This document shows positions 33,058 through 42,148 of a stretch of 64,000 nt of DNA, in pieces (positions within the stretch are counted from its first letter, which is position 1; every line of letters starts with the position of its first letter). A model generated the notes under the pieces. It saw only the letters and a program-made list of their open reading frames with translations, made no database searches and had not been told where the DNA came from. Location: positions 220,556-284,555 of the forward strand of contig NZ_QOLA01000008.1 in assembly GCF_003324565.1 (NCBI RefSeq). The letters are read 5' to 3'. The position numbers were made by a program, and so were the translations under genes. The stretch is from Streptomyces sp. SDr-06 (GTDB taxonomy: Bacteria; Actinomycetota; Actinomycetes; Streptomycetales; Streptomycetaceae).

Positions 33058-33072
33058 GATTGTTGAACGATC
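33058..33072. promoter_or_regulatory. Palindrome GATTGTTGAACGATC between pxp operon and GntR gene
   Basis: Pattern GATnGTTnAACnATC, symmetric except at the centre and one base pair per arm position 4. It lies in the 226-bp divergent region, about 107 bp upstream of each start, and has the size of a GntR/FCD operator. Confidence 0.6.
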
Positions 33073-33177
33073 CGACAAGGGTCATGTCGAGGGATTCCCG
33101 CTTCCTCGCGTCCTCGCGATGCTTCTACGATGGGCGGACGCGTCGGCGGGAGCGGCCGGCGGGGGAGAGAGGGCGCT

Positions 33178-33885
33178 GTGGCCACAACGGACTCCGGGCT
33201 CGGCGGACTTGCCGAGGACCGCGCCCTGCTGGGCCGCACCAGCACGGCGGAACGGGTCGCGGACATCCTGCGCACCCGGATCGCGGAGGGCTTCTTCCCG
33301 CCGGGGGAGCGCCTCGCCGAGGACGCCATCGGCAAGGCCCTCGGCGTCTCGCGCAACACCCTGCGCGAGGCGTTCCGGCTGCTCACCCACGAACGGCTGC
33401 TGGTCCACGAACTCAACCGCGGGGTCTTCGTCCGGGTCCTCGCCGTCGAGGACGTGGCCGACATCTACCGCACCCGGCGCCTCGTGGAGTGCGCCGTCGT
33501 CCAGGGACTCGGCGAGCCGCCCTACCGCCTCGACGGGCTCGACGCCGCCGTCTCGGGAGGCGAGAGCGCGGCCGAGGAGGGCGACTGGCAGGGCGTCTCC
33601 ACCGCCAACATCCACTTCCACCGCGAACTCGTGGCCCTCGCCGGCAGCGCCCGCACCGACGAACTCATGCGTGGCGTCCTGGCCGAACTCCGCCTGGCCT
33701 TCCACGTGGTGGACGATCCGCGCCGGCTCCACCAGCCCTACCTCGTGCGCAACCGGCAGATCCTCGAAGCGCTGCGGGCGGGGGAGCGGACCGGCGCCGG
33801 GCGGCTGCTCGCCGGATACCTCGACGACTCGCGTGCCCAGCTCGTCGAGGCGTACGGGAAACTGGTCCAGGGCGCCCTCGCCTAG
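33178..33885 (+). CDS. GntR family regulator with FCD domain
   Basis: 235 residues. Winged helix: TSTAERVADILRTRIAEGFF then LAEDAIGKALGVSRNTLREAFRLLTHERL, followed by an all-helical FCD ligand domain with FHRELVALAGS (metal-binding His region). GTG at 33178 chosen because GGGGGAGAG lies ahead; an ATG 48 bp upstream adds 16 low-complexity residues. Divergent from the 5-oxoproline operon and probably its regulator, with 5-oxoproline or glutamate as a possible effector. Confidence 0.88.
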   Translation: MATTDSGLGGLAEDRALLGRTSTAERVADILRTRIAEGFFPPGERLAEDAIGKALGVSRNTLREAFRLLTHERLLVHELNRGVFVRVLAVEDVADIYRTRRLVECAVVQGLGEPPYRLDGLDAAVSGGESAAEEGDWQGVSTANIHFHRELVALAGSARTDELMRGVLAELRLAFHVVDDPRRLHQPYLVRNRQILEALRAGERTGAGRLLAGYLDDSRAQLVEAYGKLVQGALA

Positions 33886-33964
33886 GACGCGCGCCGGGCC
33901 CCGGACGGCGGGCGGTTCTGCGCCGTTTCGACCGTTGTCAGTGCGAGGACCTAATCTGTCCACC

Positions 33965-35491
33965 GTGACTTCGCCTGCCTCGACGGAACCCGTTCCGCCC
34001 CAGCTCAGCGCGGCGGCGCGCCCCGCACCGGGGCCGGCCGCCGACGAGGGGCTCGCGCGGCGGCTGCGCGCCCTGGCGTGCACCGCGCCGCTGCACGACC
34101 TCGACGTGCGCAAGGCCAACCTCGCGGGGGAGTACTCGGTGTACGCGATGGCCGAGGTGGCGCTGGCCTCCATCGACCTCGTCACGCTGAACATGGACTT
34201 CGACACGGGCGCCGACCACGAGCAGATCGTGGCCCGGCTCGTCCCGCGGGTGGCCGCCCAGGCCCCGTCGCGGCCCGCCGCCGAGCACGAGCGGGTGGCC
34301 CGCTGGGTCCTGGAGAACCTGATCAACGTGGGCAGCGTGGACCGCGGCTTCCGCGCGGTGTACGGCACGTTCAACCCGGACGGCGTCTACGTCCGCAGGG
34401 ACTACGACTTCAAGCTCCTCGAAGAGGTCCCCGGGTACGGCGGAGCCGTCTACCTGCGCACCACCGACGAGGCGGTCAACGTCCTGGTCGGCGCCCTCGA
34501 CACGGACGTCACCAGCGCCCAGATCGCCGCCGAGGTCAAGCTGGAGGTGCTGATCAGCCGCGGCCGCCTCGCCGACGCCCAGCTCGCCGCCGAACAGGCC
34601 CGCTACCGCACCGTGCAGTACGCCGAGACGCTCCGGCGCACCCTGGAGGCGACGCGGCGCAACGTGCGGGCGGTCGACTGGCTCAACGCGGTGCCGGACA
34701 TGATCGCCGAGGCCCTCGACCACGTCGCCGACCGCTACCGGCACGAGAACGCGATCCTGACCAACATCCGCAAGGCGCGCGACGAGGCGGAGGACCCGGA
34801 GCACAAGCGCCGCGCCGCCGAGCTCGTCGACATCGTCAAGGACTGCATCCGCCGCCACACCCAGCTCCAGTCCCGCCTCCTGGAGGCCGGGCCGCTGTTC
34901 CGCGCCGAGCAGGACCGCCAGGCCTTCGCCCGTCCCGCCGCCCGCTCCGGCCTCGACCTCTACGGCCAGCTGGTCGCCCCCGTGCTTCCGCTCCCGGTCG
35001 AGCAGGCGATCAGCGTCACCGACGCCTTCTTCGCGCGCGGCACCGGCCTGCGCACCCCGGTGTCCGTACGGGTCGGCGACCTGGTGGACATACTGCTGAC
35101 GCCCCCCATGGAGCGCGAGCACCTGGGCGCCGAGATGCCCGAGCCCGACCTGATCGCCACCCCGGACGACAGCCGGTTCAGCGAAGAACAGCTCGCCGCC
35201 GCCATGGACCTGCTCGACCTGGAGCACGACGCGCCGCGCCGCCTCTCCGGCCTGCTCGCCGAGGCCCGCCGCCTGGACCCCGAACTGCCGTACCTGGTCG
35301 CCCTGTTGGCGGTCCACGCCGCCAGCCCGCCGGTCGGCACCGCCTACCGCCAGGGCGAGGAGCGTCTGCTGTTCGCCGTGGACGACGGCACCCAGCTGGA
35401 CGATCCCGAGTTCGGCGGGGCGGACCTGATCGTGGGCATGGCGCTGCTGGACGCGGCAGGAATGGCCGCGGGCCGGACGGAGGCGGCGTGA
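33965..35491 (+). CDS. Kleisin-like subunit of an SMC complex (MksF/JetA-like)
   Basis: 508 residues, soluble. After a ~25-residue disordered N-terminus comes a winged-helix-like region (ERVARWVLENLINVGSVDRGF) and a beta hairpin (YLRTTDEAVNVLVGAL), then a long helical array (LEVLISRGRLADAQLAAEQARYRTVQYAETLRRTLEATR...) and a helical C-terminus. Length, fold order and the leading position before a 301-aa gene and a huge coiled-coil ATPase match MksF/JetA (DUF3375-type). I cannot confirm homology by search. GTG start with no ribosome site; TAATCT (33952-33957) seven bases upstream suggests a leaderless mRNA. Confidence 0.6.
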   Translation: MTSPASTEPVPPQLSAAARPAPGPAADEGLARRLRALACTAPLHDLDVRKANLAGEYSVYAMAEVALASIDLVTLNMDFDTGADHEQIVARLVPRVAAQAPSRPAAEHERVARWVLENLINVGSVDRGFRAVYGTFNPDGVYVRRDYDFKLLEEVPGYGGAVYLRTTDEAVNVLVGALDTDVTSAQIAAEVKLEVLISRGRLADAQLAAEQARYRTVQYAETLRRTLEATRRNVRAVDWLNAVPDMIAEALDHVADRYRHENAILTNIRKARDEAEDPEHKRRAAELVDIVKDCIRRHTQLQSRLLEAGPLFRAEQDRQAFARPAARSGLDLYGQLVAPVLPLPVEQAISVTDAFFARGTGLRTPVSVRVGDLVDILLTPPMEREHLGAEMPEPDLIATPDDSRFSEEQLAAAMDLLDLEHDAPRRLSGLLAEARRLDPELPYLVALLAVHAASPPVGTAYRQGEERLLFAVDDGTQLDDPEFGGADLIVGMALLDAAGMAAGRTEAA

Positions 35492-35744
35492 AGTCCCCAC
35501 GGTGGGCGGCCCCCGACCCCGGGGCGCCGCCCCGGACCCCGTTCGCGCCTGAAGGGCGCTCGTCCTCAATCGCCCGACGGGCCGAGTTGCCCGTCCGGGC
35601 CGCCAGGGGCGCGGGGAACCGCGCGGCCAGCCCTCCACGGTCCGGCAGCCGGAGGGTCTCGGGGAGGGGCGGGGCGGGGGAACAGCCCGTCGCAGGCGTC
35701 CGCCCCGCCGCGCCCGACACCGTACGTACCAAGGAGACAACCCC
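35492..35744. repeat. Non-coding repeat between genes 1 and 2 of the SMC-like operon
   Basis: 253 bp without coding potential. It holds CCCCGACCCCGGGGCGCCGC, TTCGCGCCTGAAGGGCGC and GGGGCGCGGGGAACCGCGCG, short modules of a kind scattered between genes in streptomycetes and related to the repeats at 8035-8292. GC inverted repeats could fold in mRNA. No promoter is obvious, but AAGGAG before the next gene restores translation. Confidence 0.65.
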
Positions 35745-36650
35745 GTGACCGACCACCACCCCGAGCCCGCGTTCGGCGACGACGCCGAGCCGGCGCCCGC
35801 CGCACCCGGCACCGGCGGCGAAGGCCGGATCACCCCCGCCGACGCCGCCGACGCCGCGCGACTGGTCGCCTTCGGCCTCCAGCCCAAGCTGCTCCCGGCC
35901 CGCGACGCCGAGTACGCGGAGCTGCTCCGGCGCCACCGCGAGGACCCGGCGTTCGCCCGCCTGGCGGACGCGGTCGCCGCGGGACTCGGCCTGATCGTTC
36001 TGGAGGTCTCGCCCCGCGCCGGTATGGCGGTGACGGCCGCCGAGGACTCGGTCTTCGCCGTCCGGATGGGCGACTACGCGCGGCGCGCCGCCGCCCCCGA
36101 CTCGGCCGACCGGTTCCTGCACGGCCTGGCCCATCTCGCCGTCGCCGCGATGGCGTTCCCCCGCCCCGAGGACCTCGCCGACGACGGCTACATCGGGCGG
36201 ATCACGGTCAACGGCGTGGACGCGTTCGTGCGGCAGGCCTGCCGCCGCCTGGAGGAGCGGGCCGAGGAGACCGGCGAGAACACCGACCCCGAGACCGGCG
36301 CCCCGGGCCTGGAGGCCGCCTGGCGGATCTACGCCCGGCGCAGCTCCACCGGAGCGACCAAGGACGCGCGCCGCCTCGCCGGTTCGACCACCGGCATCGT
36401 CGCCAAGGCCGTCGCCTTCCTCACGGAGTCCGGCTTCCTGCAGCGCACCGGCGACGACGCGGGCGGCGCCTACCGCACCACCGCCCGCTACCAGTTGCAG
36501 GTCCGCGACATGGCGGGCAGCGCCGCGCTGTCCGAGCTGATCGAGCTCGGTGTGGTGGCGGTCACCGACGGCGGCGCCACCCTGCTGCCGCCGACCGACG
36601 CCGACGACCTGGAACTGGCGGCCGACGCCGGGCTGCCGTTCCACTCCTGA
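35745..36650 (+). CDS. Small subunit of an SMC complex (MksE/JetB-like)
   Basis: 301 residues, cytosolic. ARLVAFGLQPKLLPARDAEY leads into AGLGLIVLEVSPRAGMAVTA (a winged-helix hairpin), FLHGLAHLAVAAMAFPRP, and a second winged helix (KAVAFLTESGFLQRTGDDAGGAYRTTARYQLQVRDM). Two winged helices with a dimer-like core is the Kite architecture of MukE, MksE and JetB. GTG start with AAGGAG nine bases before. It ends 40 bp before the ATPase gene. Confidence 0.6.
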   Translation: MTDHHPEPAFGDDAEPAPAAPGTGGEGRITPADAADAARLVAFGLQPKLLPARDAEYAELLRRHREDPAFARLADAVAAGLGLIVLEVSPRAGMAVTAAEDSVFAVRMGDYARRAAAPDSADRFLHGLAHLAVAAMAFPRPEDLADDGYIGRITVNGVDAFVRQACRRLEERAEETGENTDPETGAPGLEAAWRIYARRSSTGATKDARRLAGSTTGIVAKAVAFLTESGFLQRTGDDAGGAYRTTARYQLQVRDMAGSAALSELIELGVVAVTDGGATLLPPTDADDLELAADAGLPFHS

Positions 36651-36690
36651 CCCCGCCTCCCGCCCCCCACCACCACGAGAGTCCGCCGAC

Positions 36691-39600
36691 ATGTACGAGC
36701 TGTCCCGGGTCCGCCTCTACTCCATCGGGCCCGCCGGTGCGCGCTACGCCGACACCGTGCTTGACCTGCGCGGCGTCGGCGCGCCCGTGCCCAACCCGGC
36801 CCCCACGCAGGCCGAGTTCTTCGAGGACGAGCCGGTCGGCCCGCCGCGCCGCCCGGCCCCCGCGGGCGTGCTCTTCCTGGAGAACGGCGGCGGCAAGTCC
36901 GTCCTGCTCAAGCTGATCTTCTCGGTGATGCTGCCCGGCCACCGCAACACCCTGGGCGGCGCGAGCTCCGGCGTGCTGCGCAAGTTCCTGCTCGCCGACG
37001 ACTGCGGGCACGTCGCCCTGGAGTGGCAGCACACCCTGACCGGCGAGCTCGTCGTGGTGGGCAAGGTCAGCGAATGGCGCGGCCGTCAGGTCTCCAACGA
37101 CCCGCGCAAGTTCGCCGAAGCCTGGTACTCCTTCCGGCCCGGACCGGGGCTCAGCCTGGACTCGCTGCCGGTCGCCGAGTCCAGCGCGATGCGCCCGTCC
37201 GCCGAAGGCGCCTCGGGCGCCCAGGGCCGCCGCCGCACCATGAAGGGCTTCCGCGACGCCCTCACCGAGGCGACCAAGGCCTACCCGCACCTGGAGGTCT
37301 ACTGGGAGGAGATCCACGACCGCTGGAACGAGCACCTCGGCGAGCTGGGCCTCGACCCCGAACTCTTCCGCTACCAGCGGGAGATGAACGCCGACGAGGG
37401 CGAGGCGGCGGGCCTCTTCGCGGTCAAGAAGGACTCCGACTTCACCGATCTGCTGCTGCGCGCCGTCACCGACACCCGGGACACCGACGGGCTCGCCGAC
37501 CTGGTGAGCGGCTTCGGCAACAAGCTCGGACGCCGCGCCGAACTCACCGCCGAACGCGACTTCACCGCGGGCTCCGTCGACCTCCTCGGCCGGATCGTCG
37601 AAGCCGCCGAGACCCGCACCCGGGCCCGCGAGATCCACGCCGGGGCCGAACGGCGCACCCGCACCCTCGCCCGTCGGCTCTCCGCCCGCGCCGCCGACGA
37701 GCGCGGCCGCGCCACCGACCTCGCCCAGCAGGTCACCGCCGCCGCCCACCACGTCACCCTCGCCGAGCAGGCGCGCGGCCGCAGCTCCCTGATCGCCTCC
37801 GAACTCGCCTACCGGCACGCCTCGTTGGCGCTCGCCGTGGCCGAGAAGGCCGCCACCGCGCAGCGCCGCGAACTGGCCGACGCCCGGACGCTGCACTCCG
37901 CCTGGCAGGCCGCCGAGGCCGTGCTGCGCCACCGCGCCGCGGCCGACCGCTCGGCCCGCGTCGCCGCCGCCATCCAGGAGGCCGAGCGCGACGCGGCCCC
38001 CGCCCTCGCGGCCCGCGCCCAGGCGGCCGCCGATCTCGTACGGGCCCTGCACGCGGCCGCCGAGGACGGCGAGCGGGTCGCGGCCGAGGAGGAGGAGCGC
38101 TCCGCCGCGCTCCAGGAAGCGGGCGAGGCCGCTCACCGCGACGCCACCGCCGCCGCCACCGAGGCCCAGCGGGCCCGCAGTGAGGCCGGGCACCTGCGCC
38201 AGCGCCTCGCCGAGGTCGAGCAGGAGACCACCGAGGCCGTGCGCGCCGGCTGGCTCGACGACAGCGCGCCGGACGCCGACCCGGCCCGCGCCGCGCTCGC
38301 CGCGAGCGACGCCGAGAAGTCCGCGGTGGCCGCCTGGGACGCGGCCCGCGAGGCCGCGCGCACCGCCTCCGACCGGGCTCGCGAGGCGGCCTCCGTCGAG
38401 GCCCGCGCCGAGCTGGCAGCGGCCCGCGCCGAGGACGCCGCGCGCGCCGCGGAGCACGCCCACGACGCCGAGCGCCGGGCCGCCGAGGCGATCGCCGCGG
38501 AAGAACGCCTGGCCGAACTGCTCAGCCTGCCCGCCGCGCGGTCCGCGACCGGTGTGCCCGAGCCGCGCAGGGCCGACGGCGAGGGGCCCCGCAGCCCGCT
38601 CACCGCCGAGGAGCTGGACCGCGCCGCCGACGAGCTGCGCGCCCTGCTCGACCAGAGCGTCGCCGCCGCCGAGCGCCAGCTCTTCGAACTGCGCACGGCC
38701 GCCGCCGACGACTCGCGCATCCTCGGCGCGCTCGGCGACGGCGGCCTCCTGCCGCCCAGCCCCGACGTGCTGGCCACCGTCGAGTACCTCGGCGAGCACG
38801 GCATCCCGGCGCTGCCCGGCTGGCGCTACCTCGCCCAGGCCGTGGCCCCCGCCGACCACGCCGCCGTGCTCGCCACCCGCCCCGAGCTCGTCGACGGCGT
38901 CGTCATCACCGACCCCGCCTCGCACGCCCGGGCCCGCGAGGCGCTCGCGGGCGCCGCCCTGCTGCCGCGCTCGGCGGTGGCCGTCGGCACCACCGCCGCA
39001 CTGCTCGCGCCCGTCCCGGCCCCGGACAGCGGCACCGACTCGGGGATCTTCCTGGTCCCGCCGAACCCGGCCATGCACGACGAGCACGCCGCCGACGAGG
39101 AACGCCAGGCGCTGCGCGCCCGCGCCACCGCACGCGACGAGGAGATCCGCTCGCTGGCCGCCCGCCTTTCCGGGGACCGCTCGCTCGCCGCCCGCATCGG
39201 ATCCTGGCGCGCCGACTGCCCGCCCGGCATGCTCGCCGAGCTCGCCACCGCCGCCCACGCCGCCCGTGAGGCGGCCGGGGAGGCCGCGCGGGAGCTGACC
39301 GAGGCCCGTGCCGCGCGGACCGAGGCGGACGAGGCGGCCGCCGACACCGCGCGGGTACGCGACGAACGGCAGGAGGCCGCCCAGCGCGCCCGCCGCGCCG
39401 CCGACGCGCTCGCCGGACTCGCCCACCGGCTGCGCGAGCGGGCCGCCTGGCAGCTCAAGCTCCGCGAACTCGCCGACGAGGCGGCCGAGTCGGAGGCCCG
39501 CGCCCAGTCGTTCCTGGAGCGCGCCAAGGCCGCCGACGAGGACCGCCGCGCCGCCCAGCGCACCGCCGACGACGCCCATCGCACCTCCCGCGCGCTGCGT

Positions 39601-41304
39601 GCCGAGCGCGCCGAGATCGCGGGCGCCCCCGAATCGCTGCCGGAGCCGGACACACAGGCTCCGCGCGCCGCGCTGCCCACCCTGCGCGAGGCCTACCGAG
39701 CCGCCTCCCAGCTGTACGAGAAGGTCGGCGTGGGCGCCGACCTGCGCGCCGAGCAGGCCCGTGCCGAGAGCGACGAAAGCGCCGCCCTGGCGGAACTCGA
39801 CCGCCTCACCAACAAGGTGCGCACCCGCGCCGCCACCCTCCTCGAAGGCACCGACGGCGCCGACGGCCCCTCTCGCCAGGCGGCCGCCGCCCGCGCCGAG
39901 TCGCTCGTCCAGATGCTGGAGACCCGCGCGTCCGCCGCGAGCGAGCAGCTCGGCCGGCTGCGCGGCGAGGCCGAACGGCTCGCGCCCGCCGACGGCGAGA
40001 CGCACACCGAGCTGCCCGAGGACCTGGTGCCCGCCGACGTCGAGCAGGCGCAGGCGCTGTTGCGCACCGCGACGGCCGAACTGGCCACGCGCACCGACGA
40101 GTTGGAGACCTCCCGCGCCGCCCACGCCGAACTGCTCAGCGCGCACCGCGCGGCCGAGGACGCGGCGGGCGGCTTCGACGAGACGGCGGCGCTGCTGCGC
40201 GACCTGCTGCGGGACAACGGGCAGACGCCGGAGGACGAGAGCGCCCCCGAGCCCTACCCGGGCAGCCTGGAGGAGGCCCGGCAGTCCGCCGCCGAGGCGC
40301 GCCGCTCCCTGCGCGGCTGCTCCGGCGACCTGTCGGCGGCCGACTCCGCGGTGCGCGAGGCCTCCGACATCCTGGTGCGCCACGCCAACGCCACCCGCTA
40401 CGAGCAGGTCCGCACCCCGGCCCGCCAGCAGATCCGCGAACTGCCCGCAGCCGCCCTGCCCGAGCACGCCGCGGCGTGGGCCGCCGCCTTCGAACCCCGG
40501 CTGCGCGTCCTGACCGACGAGCTGGAGCAGCTGGAGCGCAACCGCGACTCCATCGTCGACCGGCTGCGCGGCCTGGTGGAGTCGGCGCTCACCACGCTCC
40601 GCTCCGCGCAGCGCCTGTCCCAGCTTCCCGAGGGCCTCGGCGAGTGGTCCGGGCAGGAGTTCCTGCGGATCCGGTTCGACGAGCCCGACCAGGCCACCCT
40701 CACCGAACGGCTCGGCGAGGTCATCGACGAGGCCACCCGGGCCGCCGTCAGGAAGAACTCCGACCTGCGCCGGGACGGCATGTCCCTGCTGCTGCGCGGG
40801 GTGCAGGCGGCGCTCGAACCGCGCGGCATCTCGGTGGAGATCCTCAAGCCGGACGCGGTGCTGCGCGCCGAGCGCGTCCCGGTCGGGCAGATGGGCGACG
40901 TGTTCTCCGGCGGCCAGCTGCTCACCGCCGCCATCGCGCTCTACTGCACGATGGCGGCCCTGCGCAGCAACGACCGCGGCCGGGACAAGCACCGGCACGC
41001 GGGGACGCTCTTCCTCGACAACCCGATCGGCCGCGCCAACGCGACGTACCTCCTGGAACTCCAGCGGGCCGTCTCCGACGCGCTCGGTGTCCAACTCCTC
41101 TACACCACGGGCCTGTTCGACACGACCGCGCTCGCCGAGTTCCCCCTGGTGATCCGGCTGCGCAACGACGCGGACCTGCGGGCGGGCCTGAAGTACATCA
41201 GCGTCGAGGAGCACCTGCGGCCCGGTCTGCCCCAGCAGGACACCGCGGGCGAGACCGTGCACGGCGAGATCACCGCGACGCGCATGTACAAGAAGCCCGC
41301 CTGA
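36691..41304 (+). CDS. SMC/MukB-like coiled-coil ATPase (MksB/JetC-like), 1537 aa
   Basis: Head-coil-hinge-coil-head order. N-terminal half of the ATPase head with Walker A ENGGGKS (K69, S70); very long Ala/Glu/Arg-rich coiled coils (about 300-650 and 870-1330); a non-coiled centre near 660-800 that may be the hinge; C-terminal head with signature FSGGQ (1406-1409) and Walker B region TLFLDNPIGRAN (D1443, N1444). The usual Walker B Glu is replaced by Asn. ABC-type head-tail architecture fits MukB, MksB and JetC. Role: ATP-driven DNA loop capture or plasmid defence, by inference from class. Confidence 0.75.
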   Translation: MYELSRVRLYSIGPAGARYADTVLDLRGVGAPVPNPAPTQAEFFEDEPVGPPRRPAPAGVLFLENGGGKSVLLKLIFSVMLPGHRNTLGGASSGVLRKFLLADDCGHVALEWQHTLTGELVVVGKVSEWRGRQVSNDPRKFAEAWYSFRPGPGLSLDSLPVAESSAMRPSAEGASGAQGRRRTMKGFRDALTEATKAYPHLEVYWEEIHDRWNEHLGELGLDPELFRYQREMNADEGEAAGLFAVKKDSDFTDLLLRAVTDTRDTDGLADLVSGFGNKLGRRAELTAERDFTAGSVDLLGRIVEAAETRTRAREIHAGAERRTRTLARRLSARAADERGRATDLAQQVTAAAHHVTLAEQARGRSSLIASELAYRHASLALAVAEKAATAQRRELADARTLHSAWQAAEAVLRHRAAADRSARVAAAIQEAERDAAPALAARAQAAADLVRALHAAAEDGERVAAEEEERSAALQEAGEAAHRDATAAATEAQRARSEAGHLRQRLAEVEQETTEAVRAGWLDDSAPDADPARAALAASDAEKSAVAAWDAAREAARTASDRAREAASVEARAELAAARAEDAARAAEHAHDAERRAAEAIAAEERLAELLSLPAARSATGVPEPRRADGEGPRSPLTAEELDRAADELRALLDQSVAAAERQLFELRTAAADDSRILGALGDGGLLPPSPDVLATVEYLGEHGIPALPGWRYLAQAVAPADHAAVLATRPELVDGVVITDPASHARAREALAGAALLPRSAVAVGTTAALLAPVPAPDSGTDSGIFLVPPNPAMHDEHAADEERQALRARATARDEEIRSLAARLSGDRSLAARIGSWRADCPPGMLAELATAAHAAREAAGEAARELTEARAARTEADEAAADTARVRDERQEAAQRARRAADALAGLAHRLRERAAWQLKLRELADEAAESEARAQSFLERAKAADEDRRAAQRTADDAHRTSRALRAERAEIAGAPESLPEPDTQAPRAALPTLREAYRAASQLYEKVGVGADLRAEQARAESDESAALAELDRLTNKVRTRAATLLEGTDGADGPSRQAAAARAESLVQMLETRASAASEQLGRLRGEAERLAPADGETHTELPEDLVPADVEQAQALLRTATAELATRTDELETSRAAHAELLSAHRAAEDAAGGFDETAALLRDLLRDNGQTPEDESAPEPYPGSLEEARQSAAEARRSLRGCSGDLSAADSAVREASDILVRHANATRYEQVRTPARQQIRELPAAALPEHAAAWAAAFEPRLRVLTDELEQLERNRDSIVDRLRGLVESALTTLRSAQRLSQLPEGLGEWSGQEFLRIRFDEPDQATLTERLGEVIDEATRAAVRKNSDLRRDGMSLLLRGVQAALEPRGISVEILKPDAVLRAERVPVGQMGDVFSGGQLLTAAIALYCTMAALRSNDRGRDKHRHAGTLFLDNPIGRANATYLLELQRAVSDALGVQLLYTTGLFDTTALAEFPLVIRLRNDADLRAGLKYISVEEHLRPGLPQQDTAGETVHGEITATRMYKKPA

Positions 41305-41331
41305 CCTGGCCGTTGAGCGGGCCACGGTGGA

Positions 41332-41346
41332 AGCCGCCGGGCGGCT
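41332..41346. terminator. Short GC hairpin at convergent ends
   Basis: AGCCGCC-G-GGCGGCT lies between the SMC-like gene (stop 41304) and the convergent membrane gene (stop codon from 41346). The loop is tight, so it would open to 3-5 bases in practice. Confidence 0.35.
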
Positions 41347-41747
41347 CAGGCGCGGGAGAGCCGCCCGCGCGAGCCGTCCGCGGACCGTATTCGCGCGGCA
41401 CGCTCGGCCGTGCGGGCCGCCCGCCGGGCCCGGCGCCGCTCCTTGCGCAGCTTGCGCGCGGTGCTGCTGGGCATCGACACGACGCCGTTGCGCTGGTTCC
41501 ACACCTGGCGGGTCACCCACACGTCCAGGACGCCCCACGTGGCGAGGACGGTGCTGCCGACGCTGCTCATCACCATCGGGAAGGCGAGCCACGAGCCGGC
41601 CAGGGTGCAGAGGAAGGCGACCACCGCCTGCATCAGGGTCGCCGCGACGATGATGACGGCGCGCACGGCGGCGGTGCGGACCGGGTCGGGCAGCCGCGGC
41701 CGCACGGCAGGCTCTTCCACCCACAACGGTTGCTGCTCCACACTCAT
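41346..41747 (-). CDS. Small membrane protein with basic C-terminal tail
   Basis: 133 residues. Two helices: AVRAVIIVAATLMQAVVAFL and a second around WLAFPMVMSSVGSTVLATWG; then VWNQRNGV and a strongly basic tail (KLRKERRRARRAARTAERAAR). ATG at 41747 with GGAAGGA upstream; an in-frame ATG six codons earlier has a weaker site. Convergent with the SMC-like ATPase. No family recognised; the tail could contact nucleic acid or phospholipid. Confidence 0.65.
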   Translation of the reverse strand: MSVEQQPLWVEEPAVRPRLPDPVRTAAVRAVIIVAATLMQAVVAFLCTLAGSWLAFPMVMSSVGSTVLATWGVLDVWVTRQVWNQRNGVVSMPSSTARKLRKERRRARRAARTAERAARIRSADGSRGRLSRA

Positions 41748-42148
41748 GCGTTCCTTCCTCCCCACCCTCGGTGCCTCGATGCCTCATCCTGCCGCGACTG
41801 ACGTCCCGCCGGGGCCCGGCTCCGTGCTACCCCCTACCCGCTGAGCCCGCCGGCCGTGCAAACAGAACGCACGTAACAGACATCCCGCACAGACAGACGA
41901 ACCGAACTCCCCGAAGATTCCCGGGATTTGCCCGGAACGCATAATTCCAGCCATCTGCCGTGGTGGGCGAAAAGCCGCCATGACGCGTGTGCCCCGTCGC
42001 GGGCGGCATTGCCATCTCCCGGAATACCAGGACAACTCATGATCACCGCGCGTGACGGCGGCCGAAAATCGTCCGGACGTTCCTTCGAGTTGTCTGTGTG
42101 TCAGTAGTAGGCTCACGCCGTTTGCTGACGGTTGATCTGGGGGAGGCC
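41748..42148. other. Divergent intergenic region upstream of the conservon
   Basis: 401 bp with lower GC than its surroundings and no gene. It should contain promoters for the 133-aa membrane protein (leftward) and cvnA (rightward). TAGTAGGC at about 42102-42110 is a possible -10 for cvnA. A GGGAAT-like box on the minus strand is discussed among the rejected observations. Confidence 0.5.

Noticed and set aside
36562..41787. A 1741-codon open frame antisense to the SMC-like gene
   Set aside because: Very high GC at the third codon position leaves long antisense frames in Streptomyces. Its translation is low-complexity (Gly, Arg, Ala) without domains, and the sense frame has clear ATPase motifs.
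41880..41930. GGAAT-N18-GTC on the minus strand upstream of the 133-aa membrane gene as a SigR promoter
   Set aside because: The -10 is GTC rather than GTT and lies about 170 bp from the gene, so I do not call it.
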